Assembly (NCBI GenBank): GCA_010093685.1
Contig: MU006228.1
Location: forward strand, 293,111 to 357,110
Direction of reading: 5' to 3'
Length of the DNA: 64,000 nucleotides
From: Ophiobolus disseminans
Taxonomy: Eukaryota > Ascomycota > Dothideomycetes > Pleosporales > Phaeosphaeriaceae
Of this stretch, positions 41,568 to 53,630 are shown one piece after another. The position numbers and the translations under genes were made by a program. How positions within the stretch are numbered: the first letter of the stretch is position 1; the number at the start of each line of letters is the position of its first letter. Under the pieces are notes generated by a model. That model saw nothing but the letters and a program-made list of their open reading frames with translations, searched no databases and was not told the DNA's origin.

Positions 41568-42122
41568 ATGGGAAACAGCTCTAGCAGCCACGGCGGCCAT
41601 CGCCACCAACAAGCTTCATGCTACCCCGGCGCCACTCGCGGTCACCAACAGCACGAGGCCTCTCGCGGCTACACGCAGCGCGAACGCCCTCGTGGCCATA
41701 TACAAGGCCATACACAAGCCCACACGCAGCTTGAACGCCCTCGCGCCTACACCCAAACCCAAACCTACCAACCCGCAACACAACGCGACCGCCCACGTGC
41801 CTACCCACAAACCCAAACCTACCAACCCAGCACGCGCCACCCAGCCGCTACATACACAGAATACCCCGACCGCAGCGGCGCCGTAAGCCCCCTTGGTACT
41901 TCGTACTTCGAACAGCCGTGGCAGCGCCCAAAGTGCCCGCGCAAACAGCAACAGCCTTTCGCGGTGCCGGGCGGGTATTATGGGGATTTTCCGACGGCGG
42001 AACGCACGGGTAGTACGCGAACGGGTGGCACGTCGAGTACGCGGACAGCTGGATCGAGCAATCAATATGGAATGGGTGCCAATTTTGCCAGTGGTAGAGT
42101 TGGTGGATGGGGAAATTGGTAA
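41568..42122 (+). CDS. Gln/Pro/Thr/Tyr-rich repeat protein with N-myristoylation-like start
   Basis: A 184-residue single-exon reading. It starts MGNSSSSHG, which fits an N-myristoylation signal (Gly2, Ser6). The central part (about residues 35-90) carries two long near-repeats of the form (T/Q)x(R/E)RPRAY(T/P)QTQTYQP(A/S)T and shorter related units with RERPRG and TQ pairs. The C-terminus is Gly/Ser/Thr-rich and ends in GWGNW. No domain is recognised. Base composition stays GC-rich across the frame and then drops sharply to AT-rich after the stop, which supports coding. It could be a lipid-anchored, largely disordered protein. No function is claimed. Confidence 0.6.
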   Translation: MGNSSSSHGGHRHQQASCYPGATRGHQQHEASRGYTQRERPRGHIQGHTQAHTQLERPRAYTQTQTYQPATQRDRPRAYPQTQTYQPSTRHPAATYTEYPDRSGAVSPLGTSYFEQPWQRPKCPRKQQQPFAVPGGYYGDFPTAERTGSTRTGGTSSTRTAGSSNQYGMGANFASGRVGGWGNW

Positions 42123-42567
42123 GCTGGTCATCGTTTGTTGATGGTAATGGTTATCATCGCTATTATGTAATAATGTTAAAAATACGTGGATAAATTTTGT
42201 GGTATTGATTGAGTATGTGGTGATTGTGAATAATGTCTGTTTGAACATGAACAGCCTCTTCGAGACTATTAGATTCATTAGAATCTGTCGAATCTCATGA
42301 CCTGATTAGAATATCTTAATACCTTTACAACGTCGTGAGAATATAAAAACTTTCTTAGAAGCATTAAACATACATCTGCATACAACCATTCCCACTAACA
42401 GCATTGTGCTTCAACAAAATAGCAATGAGACTAGCAATGGGACTAACCTTACCATCAACTCACAGTACCCTCGCGCTATATCATCTTTAGCTCCCCCTTT
42501 CCTCAAGCTTACTGATGCAACTCAATACCTGCAACACACAACCGACCTGCAAGCCGGGATACATACC

Positions 42568-43095
42568 ATGAGTGACCTCGACGACATGATCACCTCCAGG
42601 AAGAACACCACGTTCGATCCCGAAAGCCTCACAATGCAGCAACTCACTTCCCGGCTCGCGCGCTCAAACATCCAGGATAACGTCAGGTCTCAAGCCGCAC
42701 GGGCCGCCTACCACTACGCTCTCAATCTCTCGCACATCCCATGTACCTTTAAGCCCTTATCCTTTGCTGACTATGCGGACCCCCAAGTCCAAGCTGTACT
42801 GGCGAAGTATAACCACTGGCTCATGGCAGAAGACACGGACTTACTGTTCGAACAATTACCCCCTGCTCCTTGGGCGTTGTCGATTGTTTCGAGGGCAATG
42901 GTCGGTATTATTGTTGCAAGGGCCGAGAAAGGGGTCGCAAGAATGCCGGCTGGGAGCCCGCAGGATCATCCCCGTAGTCCGTTTTGGGTTGAGGAGGGGA
43001 AGTATGATGGTATTTTTGGGGATATTGGGCGTGAGGGTGATGGAGGTTGTAGGAAGGGCGAAATATCCGAGAATGGAGATCTAGAAATGACGTGA
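42568..43095 (+). CDS. Hypothetical protein of 175 residues
   Basis: I chose the ATG at 42568 (ACATACCATGAG), which starts a compact soluble-looking protein. The frame is open further upstream but that part is not protein-like. Helical segments are seen (LTMQQLTSRLARSNIQDNVRSQAARAAYHYA; WALSIVSRAMVGIIVARAEKG), followed by a Gly/Glu-rich end. No family is recognised. The downstream flank is AT-rich. It could be a species-limited gene. Confidence 0.5.
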   Translation: MSDLDDMITSRKNTTFDPESLTMQQLTSRLARSNIQDNVRSQAARAAYHYALNLSHIPCTFKPLSFADYADPQVQAVLAKYNHWLMAEDTDLLFEQLPPAPWALSIVSRAMVGIIVARAEKGVARMPAGSPQDHPRSPFWVEEGKYDGIFGDIGREGDGGCRKGEISENGDLEMT

Positions 43096-43601
43096 AGATT
43101 CTTGAGCTATGAAGAAATATTTGGCAGAATTTATCGTGTAACGATGAAGAAATATCAGATACTTGTAACGGATCCACGTATAGATTGCTTTGCACTCTAA
43201 GTTTCCGGTCGGGGCTGTCAGAGTACGCTATGACGAGTTACCGGTAAGTCCGGTTGTGGTGAACGTGTGACGGCAAATATCGACATATATACCTTGTGTT
43301 CTGAGAAGTGCATAAGGTCGGCCTTTTTGTACCGTTACAGAACGACTTGTGTGGGCGGCCGTTGTTCTCGATCTTGGCTGCTCCTGAATCATAAGAAGTA
43401 ATGAATCGTTTCCCAAGCTTTCCCTTATGTGGCTCGTGTGATCGATTCATTCTCTACATCACGCGTATCAGTCCGTAATAGAGTACCTGCTTCCGTTTCG
43501 TCCTCCTTCTACAAAGTTGTTCGCCCGCCCAGCAACTACCATCAACAATTCATAAGTTCTCAACTCTCTGCATCAACACCAAATACAAGTAACGTCAAAT
43601 C
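43096..43601. other. Intergenic, nothing recognised
   Basis: Only short chance frames are present. The CT-rich leader of the next gene starts near 43490. Confidence 0.5.
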
Positions 43602-44737
43602 ATGATCCGAGACGAGAGCCTAGATGGCGAGCAACAGCTGAAGGAGTAAGCTTTTCAACACTGGCCTACAAGGTCAGTTAACCGCATATACTGACTGAAA
43701 ATCTAGCGCAACTCAAGAGCTCCGACTACAAGCTCTTCGTTACAAGAAAGCAAACCGGAACGGCAAACGAGATTTGGACGTAGATTTTCCACGCCTCGCA
43801 AAAGATTACGGAAAAGCCTCAACTAGGTTCTTATGCGAGGGTATGCTTGATGCCTTACCACGGGAACTTCGGGGAATGGTATACCAGCACCTAATCTCCT
43901 TCGTTACCCCAAATACGAATGTAGTACCGCGTCACATCGTCTGGCACGAAGTCGACAAAGACGGCGTCGAGAAAGAGCTGTTCGTCTGCGCCTGCTCGAT
44001 GGCCTAACCTTCACTATACCCAGACGATCCGGCCGAGGTTGTACCCTGCAGAGTAACTTAACGGTATGCCACCAGGCTGGCCGTTCGTACGCTATTTGGA
44101 CAGTATGCCCGCGGAGACTCTCAATGAACTAGCCGAGGTCTGGTACCACACGACCACATTCATCATTGACGACATCTACAACCTCGGGCTCTTCCTGATG
44201 AGCGATAATTGGAAGATCGGCGTCGCTGCCAAGCAGCTTGTCCGAGCTCTCAGAATCTCCATCGACTTGGAACACCTCGAGCCAGTGGCTGGCTTGAGCT
44301 ATCACCGCAGCCTGATCTGCCCGCAACGAAAAGTTCAAAACGAGCTTCGTACCCCTTTGCAGATGTATCCAGGTGGTCTACTGAACTTGAAGCAACAAGC
44401 GTCTGTGTTTATCGACTTCTCGTTCAATAGCGACGTGTTGGATGCGATTGAAGCGGACAATGTGTCTGCCAATACATTGAACGCTCTGCGATCAGCCTTC
44501 GTGACGTTTAAGAACGTGCAGAGAAATGGTGTTCGCCTGATGACCTGTCCTCAACTATGCAAGGCAGTTGAGACCTGGAAGGAAAAGAAGATGATACGCA
44601 TGCTCGACCATCGCGTTTCGTCGGTGGAAGAGTGGTTGAAGTGCGTGCGGGGTGGGTTGGAAGCTGGCAAAGGCGAAGAGGAGGAGATTGAGATGACGGA
44701 GTCGGGGCAGATATGGTATGACATGTTGCACGCCTGA
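43602..44737 (+). pseudogene. Broken F-box-like hypothetical gene
   Basis: The first exon, 43602-43645, begins with a fair ATG and ends at GTAAGC. A 61-nt intron ends in ATCTAG, and the second exon from 43707 continues in phase (ATQELRLQALRYKKANRNGK). It leads into an F-box-like stretch (LDALPRELRGMVYQHLI near 43846-43897). This frame stops at TAA near 44006, which may be a CAA-to-TAA change, and again near 44058. The rest of the protein (GWPFVRYLDSMPAETLNELAEVWYHTTTF onward) is in another frame from about 44066 to 44737. No phase-consistent intron bridges the gap, so at least one stop and one frameshift separate the halves. The downstream half is 220 residues of well-formed helix-rich sequence. 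Possibly a recent pseudogene. Confidence 0.65.
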
Positions 44738-45588
44738 TCCAATCGACGCGATCGCGAAGCCTACCTAAAGCGCCGGCGTTCATATCTCTATCAAAAAGAC
44801 GCCATATACAGTGCTGTACTGGGAGGACACAGTTTGATCATGGGCCTGACGAATATACGAGGGGTGTCGGCATATTCCGTTTCCAAGTCCGTGGCTTGCG
44901 GTGTCTCTTGACACGGGAGGCAGTATAAGTCGGCAAGCTAGAGTTAGAGAGCGACAGCGCCTGTTTCATACAACATTCTTACCTAGAAGTTTGTTGAGCT
45001 ACGATATTGAGAGCTACAACGTAACACAATTTCATTGTCTTGGTGATGACATGTGATGGCGCGCAGCGAGGTAAAAGATGAAATTGATGCCCTACATGGA
45101 TGCGGCAAAGAAAATCGAGCAGCTCAAAAACAATCCATTACCAAAATAAGAAAACCGAGCAGCTCGAAAATAATGCATTACAAGGTTAAGAAAATCAAGT
45201 CGCTCGATCACACGCACTTTCATCAACGAAATGTATAGCGTCGAACCAGTTCAGGAGCTGGAATGTTTCGGAGCATTAGGGAATCACAAGGATGCGAATG
45301 GACTAATTTGTGACGATGTGAGGCTTGGAGCTAGATATGGGAGTCTGTGGAAGGAAAATGAAATGACAGGGCAATACAATAAAATGTGTTTGAGTATATT
45401 TGTGTTATTTTTCTGTGGCTGGTGTTCAGCTGAGAGTTGACAAACGCGATTAGCGCTAAAGTCGGAAGGCTGGGTATATACAGTAAAGCTGCATGATATA
45501 AAAATTTCTTGGGTATCGTACAAACGCTAAATGGCAAGGGAAAGAATGTCATCAGCCGCAGCATCAGACCCAGCACCCGCAACATGAG
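44738..45588. other. Intergenic, with a 40-bp tandem repeat
   Basis: No gene is recognised. A 40-bp unit is repeated about 2.5 times at 45109-45210. Confidence 0.55.
45109..45210. repeat. 40-bp tandem repeat
   Basis: Units start at 45109, 45149 and 45189, each with AGAAAA(T/C)C(G/A)AG followed by a (C/T)CAAAA-like run. The third unit is partial. They differ by C/T and G/A changes. Confidence 0.7.
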
Positions 45589-48138
45589 TCAAGGGTGCCG
45601 CCGAGACGCTCGACGCATCAAATCGTAAACATGTGTGTCGCTCTCGTCACTAGATGGCTCGTCAGGCAGAGAACGCCGGCTGTGTCCTCGACGTAGGAGT
45701 AGCGTGTCTTGTCTTATGGGTGATGGCACGGATATCCGGCGGTGACGGAGATTGGTAGACGAGTCGGGGGTGAGATACCTCGGATCGGATGTCGAGGACG
45801 GTTGCGTAAGCGAAGGGTCAATGTACTGGGAGGATACGGAGTTGTAACCGCGGCTGCTAGATTGTGTACTCGGACTGGGTGTCATGAATTGGCCTTCGCC
45901 ACCCATTGGTAAGTACTGAGGTCGCAATGGCGTTGCATACATTGGATTGCTGACAGGGTTCGTCGGGGTGTCGCGAACAATGACAGGGGCTGTCTGGACT
46001 TGCGTTTGCTGAGAAGTGCGTTGTTGAAGCATACCGCGAGTGATATCGGACATTCGCTCGCATTGTCTAGCCATGTAGCGAAGTTGATCTGCAGTAAGAT
46101 ATGTCGCGCCTTGCCGGATAGCTCTTTGATTAGTCCAGAGGGTGCGCACGATGTTCGTGAAGTACGGACTTTCGGAAGAAGCTGTGCCGACGGAAGAGGA
46201 TTGTAGGTTGGCCATGTTGTGTCGGTCTCGGTTTTCCCTCGGCGTTGATGACTGCGTTGGTTGTATGTACCTGGGATTGATAATATCGCCGATTACATGA
46301 TCTATAACACTACTGTAGCGTGCTTGATCAAGAGGATCGACGATAACGGGAGGTGTGTGGAATGGCGAGTTACTCGGGCTCTGGCGCTCCTCTAAAAAAG
46401 AGCTAGGCGCAGGAGAGTTCGTGGGTGGCGCAAAACACCGGCTCACTTCTTCCTCTGACAACCAGCCGACGTCGTCGGTCCAAGGAAGAGGTATCCGAAA
46501 AGCATTGGGATATAGGGCGAGATACTGGCGGGCCCAAGACAAGACAATGTCACTCCTGATCTGAGGCTGAGGTACACAACCTTCCTCAACGTGAGTGTCG
46601 TAGACATGCTCTTCAACAAAGTCCTGCTTGCAGCGTGAACATTGGCGAACAAAGCTCGGGAAGCCGCGATGAGTGCCAGCGCGGTCCGGATTAAGATGGC
46701 TCCGGATTTGCGACATGACACTCTTGGAGCATCCTTGACACGGCGACTCGGTTTCATGCATCAGGTGGTGTTTGTACACCGGGCAGTCGACCATCCTAGC
46801 TTCGTCCTTGGTGGAAAACTCCTCTAGGGCCACGAAGACCTTTTCGCCAGATCCGCTTGCAAGTGATCGTTTATGGCCGCGTTTCGTGACTCGATCTGTT
46901 TGTAACGTGATGCCGGTCCTGTGATCTACTCCCGAACGTCCGTTGCTACGCGGGTCGGTTCGCTGGTTGGGAAGCGTTCGGCTATGGTAATTACCGGGGC
47001 TTGCAGCGTAGTGAGTACCGGTATATACAGCAACGTCAATGGCCTGCACAACGGCGCGGATATCATCGAGAACTTTGGCGTAGATGGGATGGGCGTCAGA
47101 CCTAGTAGCTGTTAGTGCATCGCATGAGCTCATTGATTTGAGTACTCACTGGCCGTCTTTTAGCTGTTGAACGATGCTCTCCCAACGCGTGAAGAAAGAG
47201 TCGCAGACGCGCGAGTAGTCACTAGAGCTGAGGTTCTCCTGAAGCGCATGGAAGGCACACTGTGCGGCACGAGGAAGGTCCTGAACAGCAACAGAATGGT
47301 CAACGATAGGTTGCACATGGGATAGCTGATTGTTCACAAAACCCAGTTCTGTTTGCAGCCACTGGCCCACGTTGTAGGGCGGTTCTTGCGCAACGTCAAT
47401 GTCTTCGATCATGAAAAGGTAGGGATTAGCTGCGTCATGCTCGGTGCCATGCCGCCTTTGTACTGGAGGAAGGTTGAGCTCGGGATGTTTGCTGCGTGCG
47501 TGCTTCAGTCTGGCATCAGCTCGCTGAAAGACACTAAAGCAGTTCTCGGCCGTGCAAGTGTATGGGCCTCCCTTCGCTTTGATGTGCTTCTGCTGTACGT
47601 GTCGCTTGAGATTTCCACGCCGGTATGTACCTGTGAACTCCTTGTTGCATTGCCCGCAGCTAATGATGTTGTTGTCACCAGGACTACTGATGGGCAATGC
47701 GGAATGGGCGGTGGCGCTAGACGCTGCCGCCCATGGCCGAGGTAGCGACGAGCTCGGGGACGAGGAGTAGCTGGGAGGCGTTGCGGCGCCTGGAGAGGCA
47801 TAACGGGGGATCGGTTCGATGACACCCGAGTAGGATTGCGTGGTATAGTCAACTGGATCAGGTTCGTTGAAGGTTTGATATGGATATATTGATAACTCCG
47901 AGGGTATGTATGGGGACATATGATCAGGCTCATGCTGTCATCTTGTAAGTGAGAGCAACATCCGGCGCACAGTTAGACGTACCCTCGGATTGTACTGCGA
48001 CCATGGGTCTATAACAGAACCAGGCGTGCCGGTCTGCGTTGGTTCCGGATCTTTGTGGTGTGTTCTGGGTTGGGCTTGCGACAAGTCTAGAGCACTGTCG
48101 AAGCGACCTGGGTCCACGTACATCCTGTGCCTGGGCAT
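45589..48138 (-). CDS. C2H2 zinc-finger protein, probable transcription regulator
   Basis: Three exons, 48138-47983, 47934-47150 and 47101-45589, with two 48-nt introns (GTACGT ... GACAG; GTGAGT, CACTAAC branch, CTACTAG), give 817 residues in phase. The start at 48138 has a CCACAATGC context. A shorter start at 47919 is possible but loses the first exon. Two C2H2 fingers are clear at about residues 155-210: CGQCNKEFTGTYRRGNLKRHVQQKH, and CTAENCFSVFQRADARLKHARSKH, which has a longer Cys spacing. A Cys/His-rich stretch near 440-510 (VMSQIRSHLNPDRAG, QCSRCKQDF) may bind zinc too. The rest is Ser/Thr/Pro-rich with a basic end (RRASRRHP). Probably nuclear; targets unknown. Confidence 0.85.
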
Positions 48139-49367
48139 TGTGGTGGGAGAAGGAAGGCTGGTCTCCAAAGCGTGCTGTCACCTGGAAGGGTGACCCGGGG
48201 CAGGCCCGTGGCATATGATATAGGCGTGAGGATTGGCGTACGGGCCATGGCGCGCGGCGACGGCAAGCAAGTGTACAACTGTGTTGCGCCATTCTAGGAC
48301 GGAGGACAGAGGCGCCACGGACGCGATCAGAAGCGCGCTGACTCGCCGGACACCCTATGCAGAGGGCAAGCGATCGGAGAAGACATGGGCTGGCAGGGCG
48401 AGCGGTTGTGGTTGCTAGTGGTGCAGTCTGGAGAAGCGAGGCATGGCCCCTCGAGCGGAGACATGCGGCCAGCAAGACTCGGCTGAAGTGGAAGCGTTCC
48501 TCCGAAAGGAGCTATCCAAGTGTGCAGTCGTGCCGATGGGAACATGCGAATTAGGCATGCGACTGGTGCTCGAGGCACGGGTGCGGTGGGAAGTCGTTCA
48601 GCGCGCACCAGCCACGAGGCGGTGCACAAGGCACCCCAGGCATGGCTCCAGCCCACCCCTCGTCGGACGTCGGCCAGCGGAAGCTACGCCCGGCCCAACA
48701 GACGCCTGCTCATAAGCTGCCATGTTGTCGACGGCGCGCTGCTTGGAGCTCGCGGTGTGGTCGGGCGACGAAAGATTGCTCGAGCGACATCAATATGCGA
48801 CGCCATTCGCCCGCTGCACGCAGTGGACGGAGGCCGCCCGACAGAACGAGGCGGACGGGGTCAGGGCGCAGGTGGGCGGCGGAGCATTGTGTGGGTAGTC
48901 CAGAGGTCCTTCACGGTGGCAAGAGTCTGCTACCGTGATGCGCGCTGCTTTTGTTGTTGTCAGTCCAGCGCACGACGCGCTTCAGGCACCAGCGGCGGGC
49001 GTGCTTACAAACTTCGTCCAGCTCCTCTCGCTGCACCGCAAGCTGCACTATGCGCCCGGCACACATCCGTCGCCTGCCAGATTGGGAGGCCGCAGAGCCT
49101 CAATCGATCGAAATGGCAGCCTTGCTGGGACGCGTCAGACGGAGTGGCGAGGGTACTCAACAGTTAAGCGCGTTGTTTGGGGATGACGTCTGATCATGGG
49201 CGGGGTGCTGCCAAGGCGGCCTTCTATAAATGTGCTCAGAGGCGGTCAGTCGTCCAATGTCTGCGAGGCACGAGTAATCTCCTTTGTCACTGCTGCACCG
49301 TTAACTAGCGCATGTGTGGGCGAGTTGGTGGACATGGTGGTGGAGGAATAGGTGCGTAACTGTGCAG
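48139..49367. other. GC-rich intergenic region, no gene recognised
   Basis: Many overlapping frames are open on both strands because of high GC, none with a recognisable domain. A 58-codon frame from the ATG at 48722 and an 82-codon frame at 48938 are the best plus-strand candidates and are unsupported. Confidence 0.4.
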
Positions 49368-50391
49368 CTAGAGCATGCCCTTGCCAGCGCCGTAGCCGGT
49401 TGAGATGAGATGCCAATTGACTCCACACATGGTGATGCGCCCTTCTGCCCACACTCCGGCTGCTCTTGCCCTGTCCACTATGGCGTCGAGCTTGTCCCTG
49501 CCGCTGACGCCCACCGTTATCGAGGCGAGGCCCTCTGGTTGCCCTTCCCGCCCAGGAACGAAGCCCAATCTCGCGTTCGTGAATGCGAGCAGATCCCGGC
49601 TCCGTGCCACGCCGAACAGCTCTTCCCACTGTCGTGCCGCAGCTTCGTGGTCCGCGTCGCCAGGCTGCAGGCGCAACACACAGCCCACCAGCCCAAGATG
49701 CCCGGCCCGCTGCATGCCAGACCTGTAGGCCTGGTAGTCAGAGCCGCATGCGTGCCATGGGGAGAATCGCGTTCTCAGGGGCGCCGCATTGTCCGGCCCT
49801 GGGGTGTGGCTGTCGAGTTCTGGCATCATGCCGCCTACTGGTATTAGTCCAAGTTGTGCCAACGGCGGTGGGGACATACCTTTGACGCCCTTGGGGTGGT
49901 ACTGCGTGCATACGACGTCGCCGTGGTCGTGCTTAAAAATGACTTTGGCCAGGCCCTGCTTCTCCAGGTACTCCCGCCGCTTCTTCGCGTCTTCCGTCTG
50001 CATGATGGCCATGTAGCCGCCATCACCACGCTTTTCCAGTAGCCTCCCGGCCGTCGTGCCTTCCTTGAAGGGAGCAACAAGTTCTATCAGGTCGCCGCCG
50101 AGAGGGACTGATGGATCTATTAGTCCATGTTGTCTCTTCCAGAAGTACAGGCGTACTGAGACAGTTTCTCAGCCCCCATTGGGCGACTGCAGCATCTTCG
50201 TATACCACTTCCGTGCCCAAGACATGCGTCTGGGTGTCCAGTCAGTTTTGTTGGTATTGTTCTTTCCATGGAAGACATACAATGAGATGCTTCGCTCGCT
50301 CGATGTCCTTCGTCACCAAAGCAATCTGGCGCAGTCGCGTTGGGGCAGCCCCAAGACTTAACTTCGGTCCTTTTCGCGCTCCTCCGGACAT
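49368..50391 (-). CDS. VOC/glyoxalase-fold family protein
   Basis: Four exons, 50391-50281, 50229-50157, 50107-49880 and 49834-49368, with introns of 51, 49 and 45 nt (GTATGT, GTACGC and GTATGT donors; ACCCAG, CATCAG and AGTAG acceptors), join in phase to 292 residues. The start is the ATG at 50391 (MSGGARKGPK). The first half has the beta-alpha-beta pattern of a VOC module: RLRQIALVTKDIERAKHLI, then HVLGTEVVYEDAAVAQWGLRN and DLIELVAPFKEGTTAGRLL, with RGDGGYMAIMQT. The second half (RFSPWHACGSDYQAYRSGM, AARQWEELFGVARS) looks like the second module. VOC enzymes bind a metal and act on carbonyl or thioester-type substrates; this substrate is unknown. The reading frame without introns would be cut short. 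Confidence 0.8.
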
Positions 50392-52803
50392 GACGAAGAA
50401 TCCGAAGTCCGACTGAGCATGACGTTGCGCATTCTGGCTGTGCTATGGCTTTATGCACGCTTACTCGGATGCTCATCATCAGCATATCCCTCGGCTCCGT
50501 GGTTCCCCGCAATCGGCTCAATGAGTCGCATCGTTAGCACTACCATTAGTCATAGATCAATTGAATGAGACTCTAGTATCTTTGAGCGTCAAGTGAAGGT
50601 TGGCATGAAATAGGGTAAAATCAGGAGATGAGAGAGTGACGTTAGGACGTGCTGGCGAGCATTGACGCTAACCCACAAAATTATGCATGCATTCGATCCC
50701 TCCTTCCGTCCCAACCACAACACAACACTCTCAACTACACGCACCAAACAATTGCACCCGGCTCTCAGACCGTCGGACAAAGCTACGCAGAGAAGTAGAA
50801 CTATATTGCGCCCAATATCGCTGCAATCCTCGCCATTAGGCATCGTTCCAAGTCTTTTTTCGAAGGATCCTCCTCCAAGTAAACAAACCAAATATGGCAG
50901 GTCACGACATCAATCTTTCTACGAGCACATGCAACATGCAGTCCAACCCAACCCCTCTCTTAGACCGCTAGTCTGACGCTGAGCATGTGGTTGGACAAAC
51001 CAATTTGCAGTCACCGAGTTTATCCATCCTGCTAGCGGCGCTGTCAAGCTTCACTCAGTGGACCACGTCTCTTACCTGCAAACGATTCGAAGCCGTCTTT
51101 TACCTCAGAAGCCTCAACAAGAAGCTCGCAATCAGACTTTAAAGCTAGTGCAAGCCACTCCTTCGGTAGAAGGTCTGAATACTCTTACCTTGAACTTCAA
51201 TATCCATTTCCACATTGCCCTCGGCATCAAATCGAATGGACAGCAATGCCATGGCAGCTTTCTACGCCTGATTAATGGCGATTCTCCAGCTTCCTATGGG
51301 CGACGTTGTCATGTTTGGTAATTCGGATAGGTAAGTTTGCTCTGGAAGCCATGGCTTCCGCAGCACGGCACGATTTATTCTGCCGTTGGCGTGAGCCTCA
51401 AGGTCATCAATACTGACCCACATCAATCTTAGTAAGTCAGTATCATATGCTCTCTCGAGGACAGCACAGGGGTCGGGCATGTGCTTGTAGCTTCGTGGCA
51501 TGAGCAACACATGCCGACTGTGCAACAACCTTGGTAAGCTCATGGGTTTACAATTCAATGCCACTGCAGTGACCAGAACGCTGACATGTACCTAGGCATG
51601 GTCCGACACACGTTGTGTCAACATTTGCGACGTTTCTCGCCGCCGGCACGACTGCTGCCCACCTTCAGGGAGCACGCCGCGCTTGCTGGATCTGCTGAGC
51701 TTGCTCTAGCTTTTCGCATCTGGCATCGACTTACGGTCATCTTGTAATGCCCGCGTGCTGGCTGTCATAGCAAGCACTTGGACAATTGGATTGTCTACAG
51801 GATGCTAGCCTTATAAGTCCAGTCGTAGCCTGTATCATTGTCCACAGCTCGGACTCGGCTGCCTATTGTGTCTACCATTCAGGGGGTGCTGCTGTCTGGC
51901 TTCAGGCTTACCACTATGACGTAGGCCTCCTCGCACATAAGAAGGACTACGTTTTCCCAAAGACAACTCTGGTATGTTGTGATCTTGACATTGAAGATTC
52001 GGCGCTCTCCATTCGTGAACATGAGATTAACCAACATGACAGTGTCATTCGCGCGCCAGTTGCGCAACGCAGGCCACCACGTCGAGGCGACCTGATCGCT
52101 ACATGAGACCATGTGGACGCGCAACCTAACTCTTGCTTGGACCAGTCGCTGCAGTTGCGTTCCGGACATGGAAGCACAATATCTTAGGAGATCTACGGAA
52201 GCCTACGCCCAACACATCGTCCACACTGAGCAGATATTACTGTATCAGCAGAGCAAGTTTTTATGTTTTCTTGCGCGCAGAAGGCCACGACTACCCGATG
52301 TATGTTCCTTGAGATGTCGGGCACATCTCCATCACCAGCAAACAGTCCTTCGAAACTTTGGGTAGGCTTGGAACGCCTACAACGCCGCGCCGCTTCCGTC
52401 GCTCTAATTATCACGACATATGTTCTGCAGCATTTCGTTTGCCCCGCCTCCGCTTGGGCGCGCCTCCGCCCGACAGCTCTCCTTCCCACGTGGCACTCGG
52501 CTTCACCTTGGGTGCTCGGGCCATGACGTGCCGTTAACCCAGCGTCTCCACAAGCTATAGTCACCTCTGATTTATCTGCAAACCTATTGTAACTCCAATT
52601 CCACGAGGACTTGGCTTTCGACACTCGCTACAAAACACACACTCGCTCAGCCCTTACGCTACGTTCTCACAAAGTCGACCTTCGTTCTGGAGCTTCCGCA
52701 GCGCGTTGTACCAGACGTGTGAAAGAGTTTTTGCTTCTTGCGGTCTTTTCAGTTGTACATCAAGACGATCAGTGTTCGTACAACAGCATTCGCAATCGCA
52801 GAC
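50392..52803. other. 2.4 kb with no recognisable gene
   Basis: There are only short frames on both strands, without domains or good start contexts. The longest are around 51058-51321, 51786-52106 and 52193-52624. It may hold decayed genes or repeats. Confidence 0.5.
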
Positions 52804-53630
52804 ATGGACTCGCCTTCTATTCTTGCCCGGTTCCCCACGCTCACGGGTACTACTTCCCTTAACATCCTACTATAGCGGCCATTGACATCATATCAGCTCT
52901 GTTTTCTCAGGCTCGTGTGCACGAAGAAGCCGCCCCAGTTCAACCCGCCCGATCTGCTCGCTCTATTCGCCCCGTCCGCCCCGTCCGTCCTGCTATCTCG
53001 CAACCACATGTTCCCCCGCCCCGCAAGACCCAGAAGAAGCGCAAGCACACGTTCGAGATCTTCAAAGACGCCATCCACGAGGACGAGACTGCTGCGACCG
53101 TTCGTGAGGGACCAGCTCCAAAGCACTACATCAAGTCTCGTCTTCCCCTGAAGGTCAGGACCGACGTGGCCAACAGCGCTCCAGCCACACCTTTTGTTCT
53201 GCCAGACACTCCGCGTCCCTCTCCCACCGAAGAAGATAAGGAGAACCACGACCCCGCACCAGCTGCGCCGCCGGTCCCTTATGTCTCGACCGTCACTCCA
53301 ATGCCTCCCGCCAGCCCGCCGCCGGCACTTCCCGCCGCCGCCATCATCGACCCTAACATATGGCCTACCGAAGTCATCCCGCTTCCGGAGCCCCGCAATA
53401 TGGTGTTGTACGTCTTGCTGGGCTTGACCGACTGGACTGTCACCAGTGGCGAGATCTTCGTCGCTTGGAGGCGCACCGCGCTTCGCTACCACCCCGACCG
53501 CCACGCCGAAGAAGACCACTTGGTCGCTACGCTTGAGATGCAGAAGTTGAATGCCGCCAAGGAGGTGCTCACTGACATGAGTCGTCGCCGCCACTATCAC
53601 CGCACAGGCGTCCTGCCTTTGGATGTCTGA
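52804..53630 (+). CDS. Protein with a C-terminal J (DnaJ-like) domain
   Basis: Exon 1 52804-52846 and exon 2 52897-53630 join across a 50-nt intron (GTACTA ... TATCAG) that splits an Ala codon, giving 258 residues (MDSPSILARFPTLT at the start). The N-terminal 180 residues are Pro, Ala and Arg-rich, with a basic stretch (PPRKTQKKRKHTFEIF) that may be a nuclear signal. The J domain is at the extreme C-terminus (about residues 183-250): LYVLLGLTDWTVTSGEIFVAWRRTALR, the HPD motif in YHPDRHAEE, then a helix-rich end. J domains stimulate Hsp70 ATPase through HPD. The position at the C-terminus, without a Gly/Phe region or zinc fingers, makes it a class-C type. Confidence 0.8.

Noticed and set aside
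48139..49367. Several long frames on both strands in the GC-rich stretch
   Set aside because: High GC leaves frames open by chance; none has a domain, and they overlap one another.
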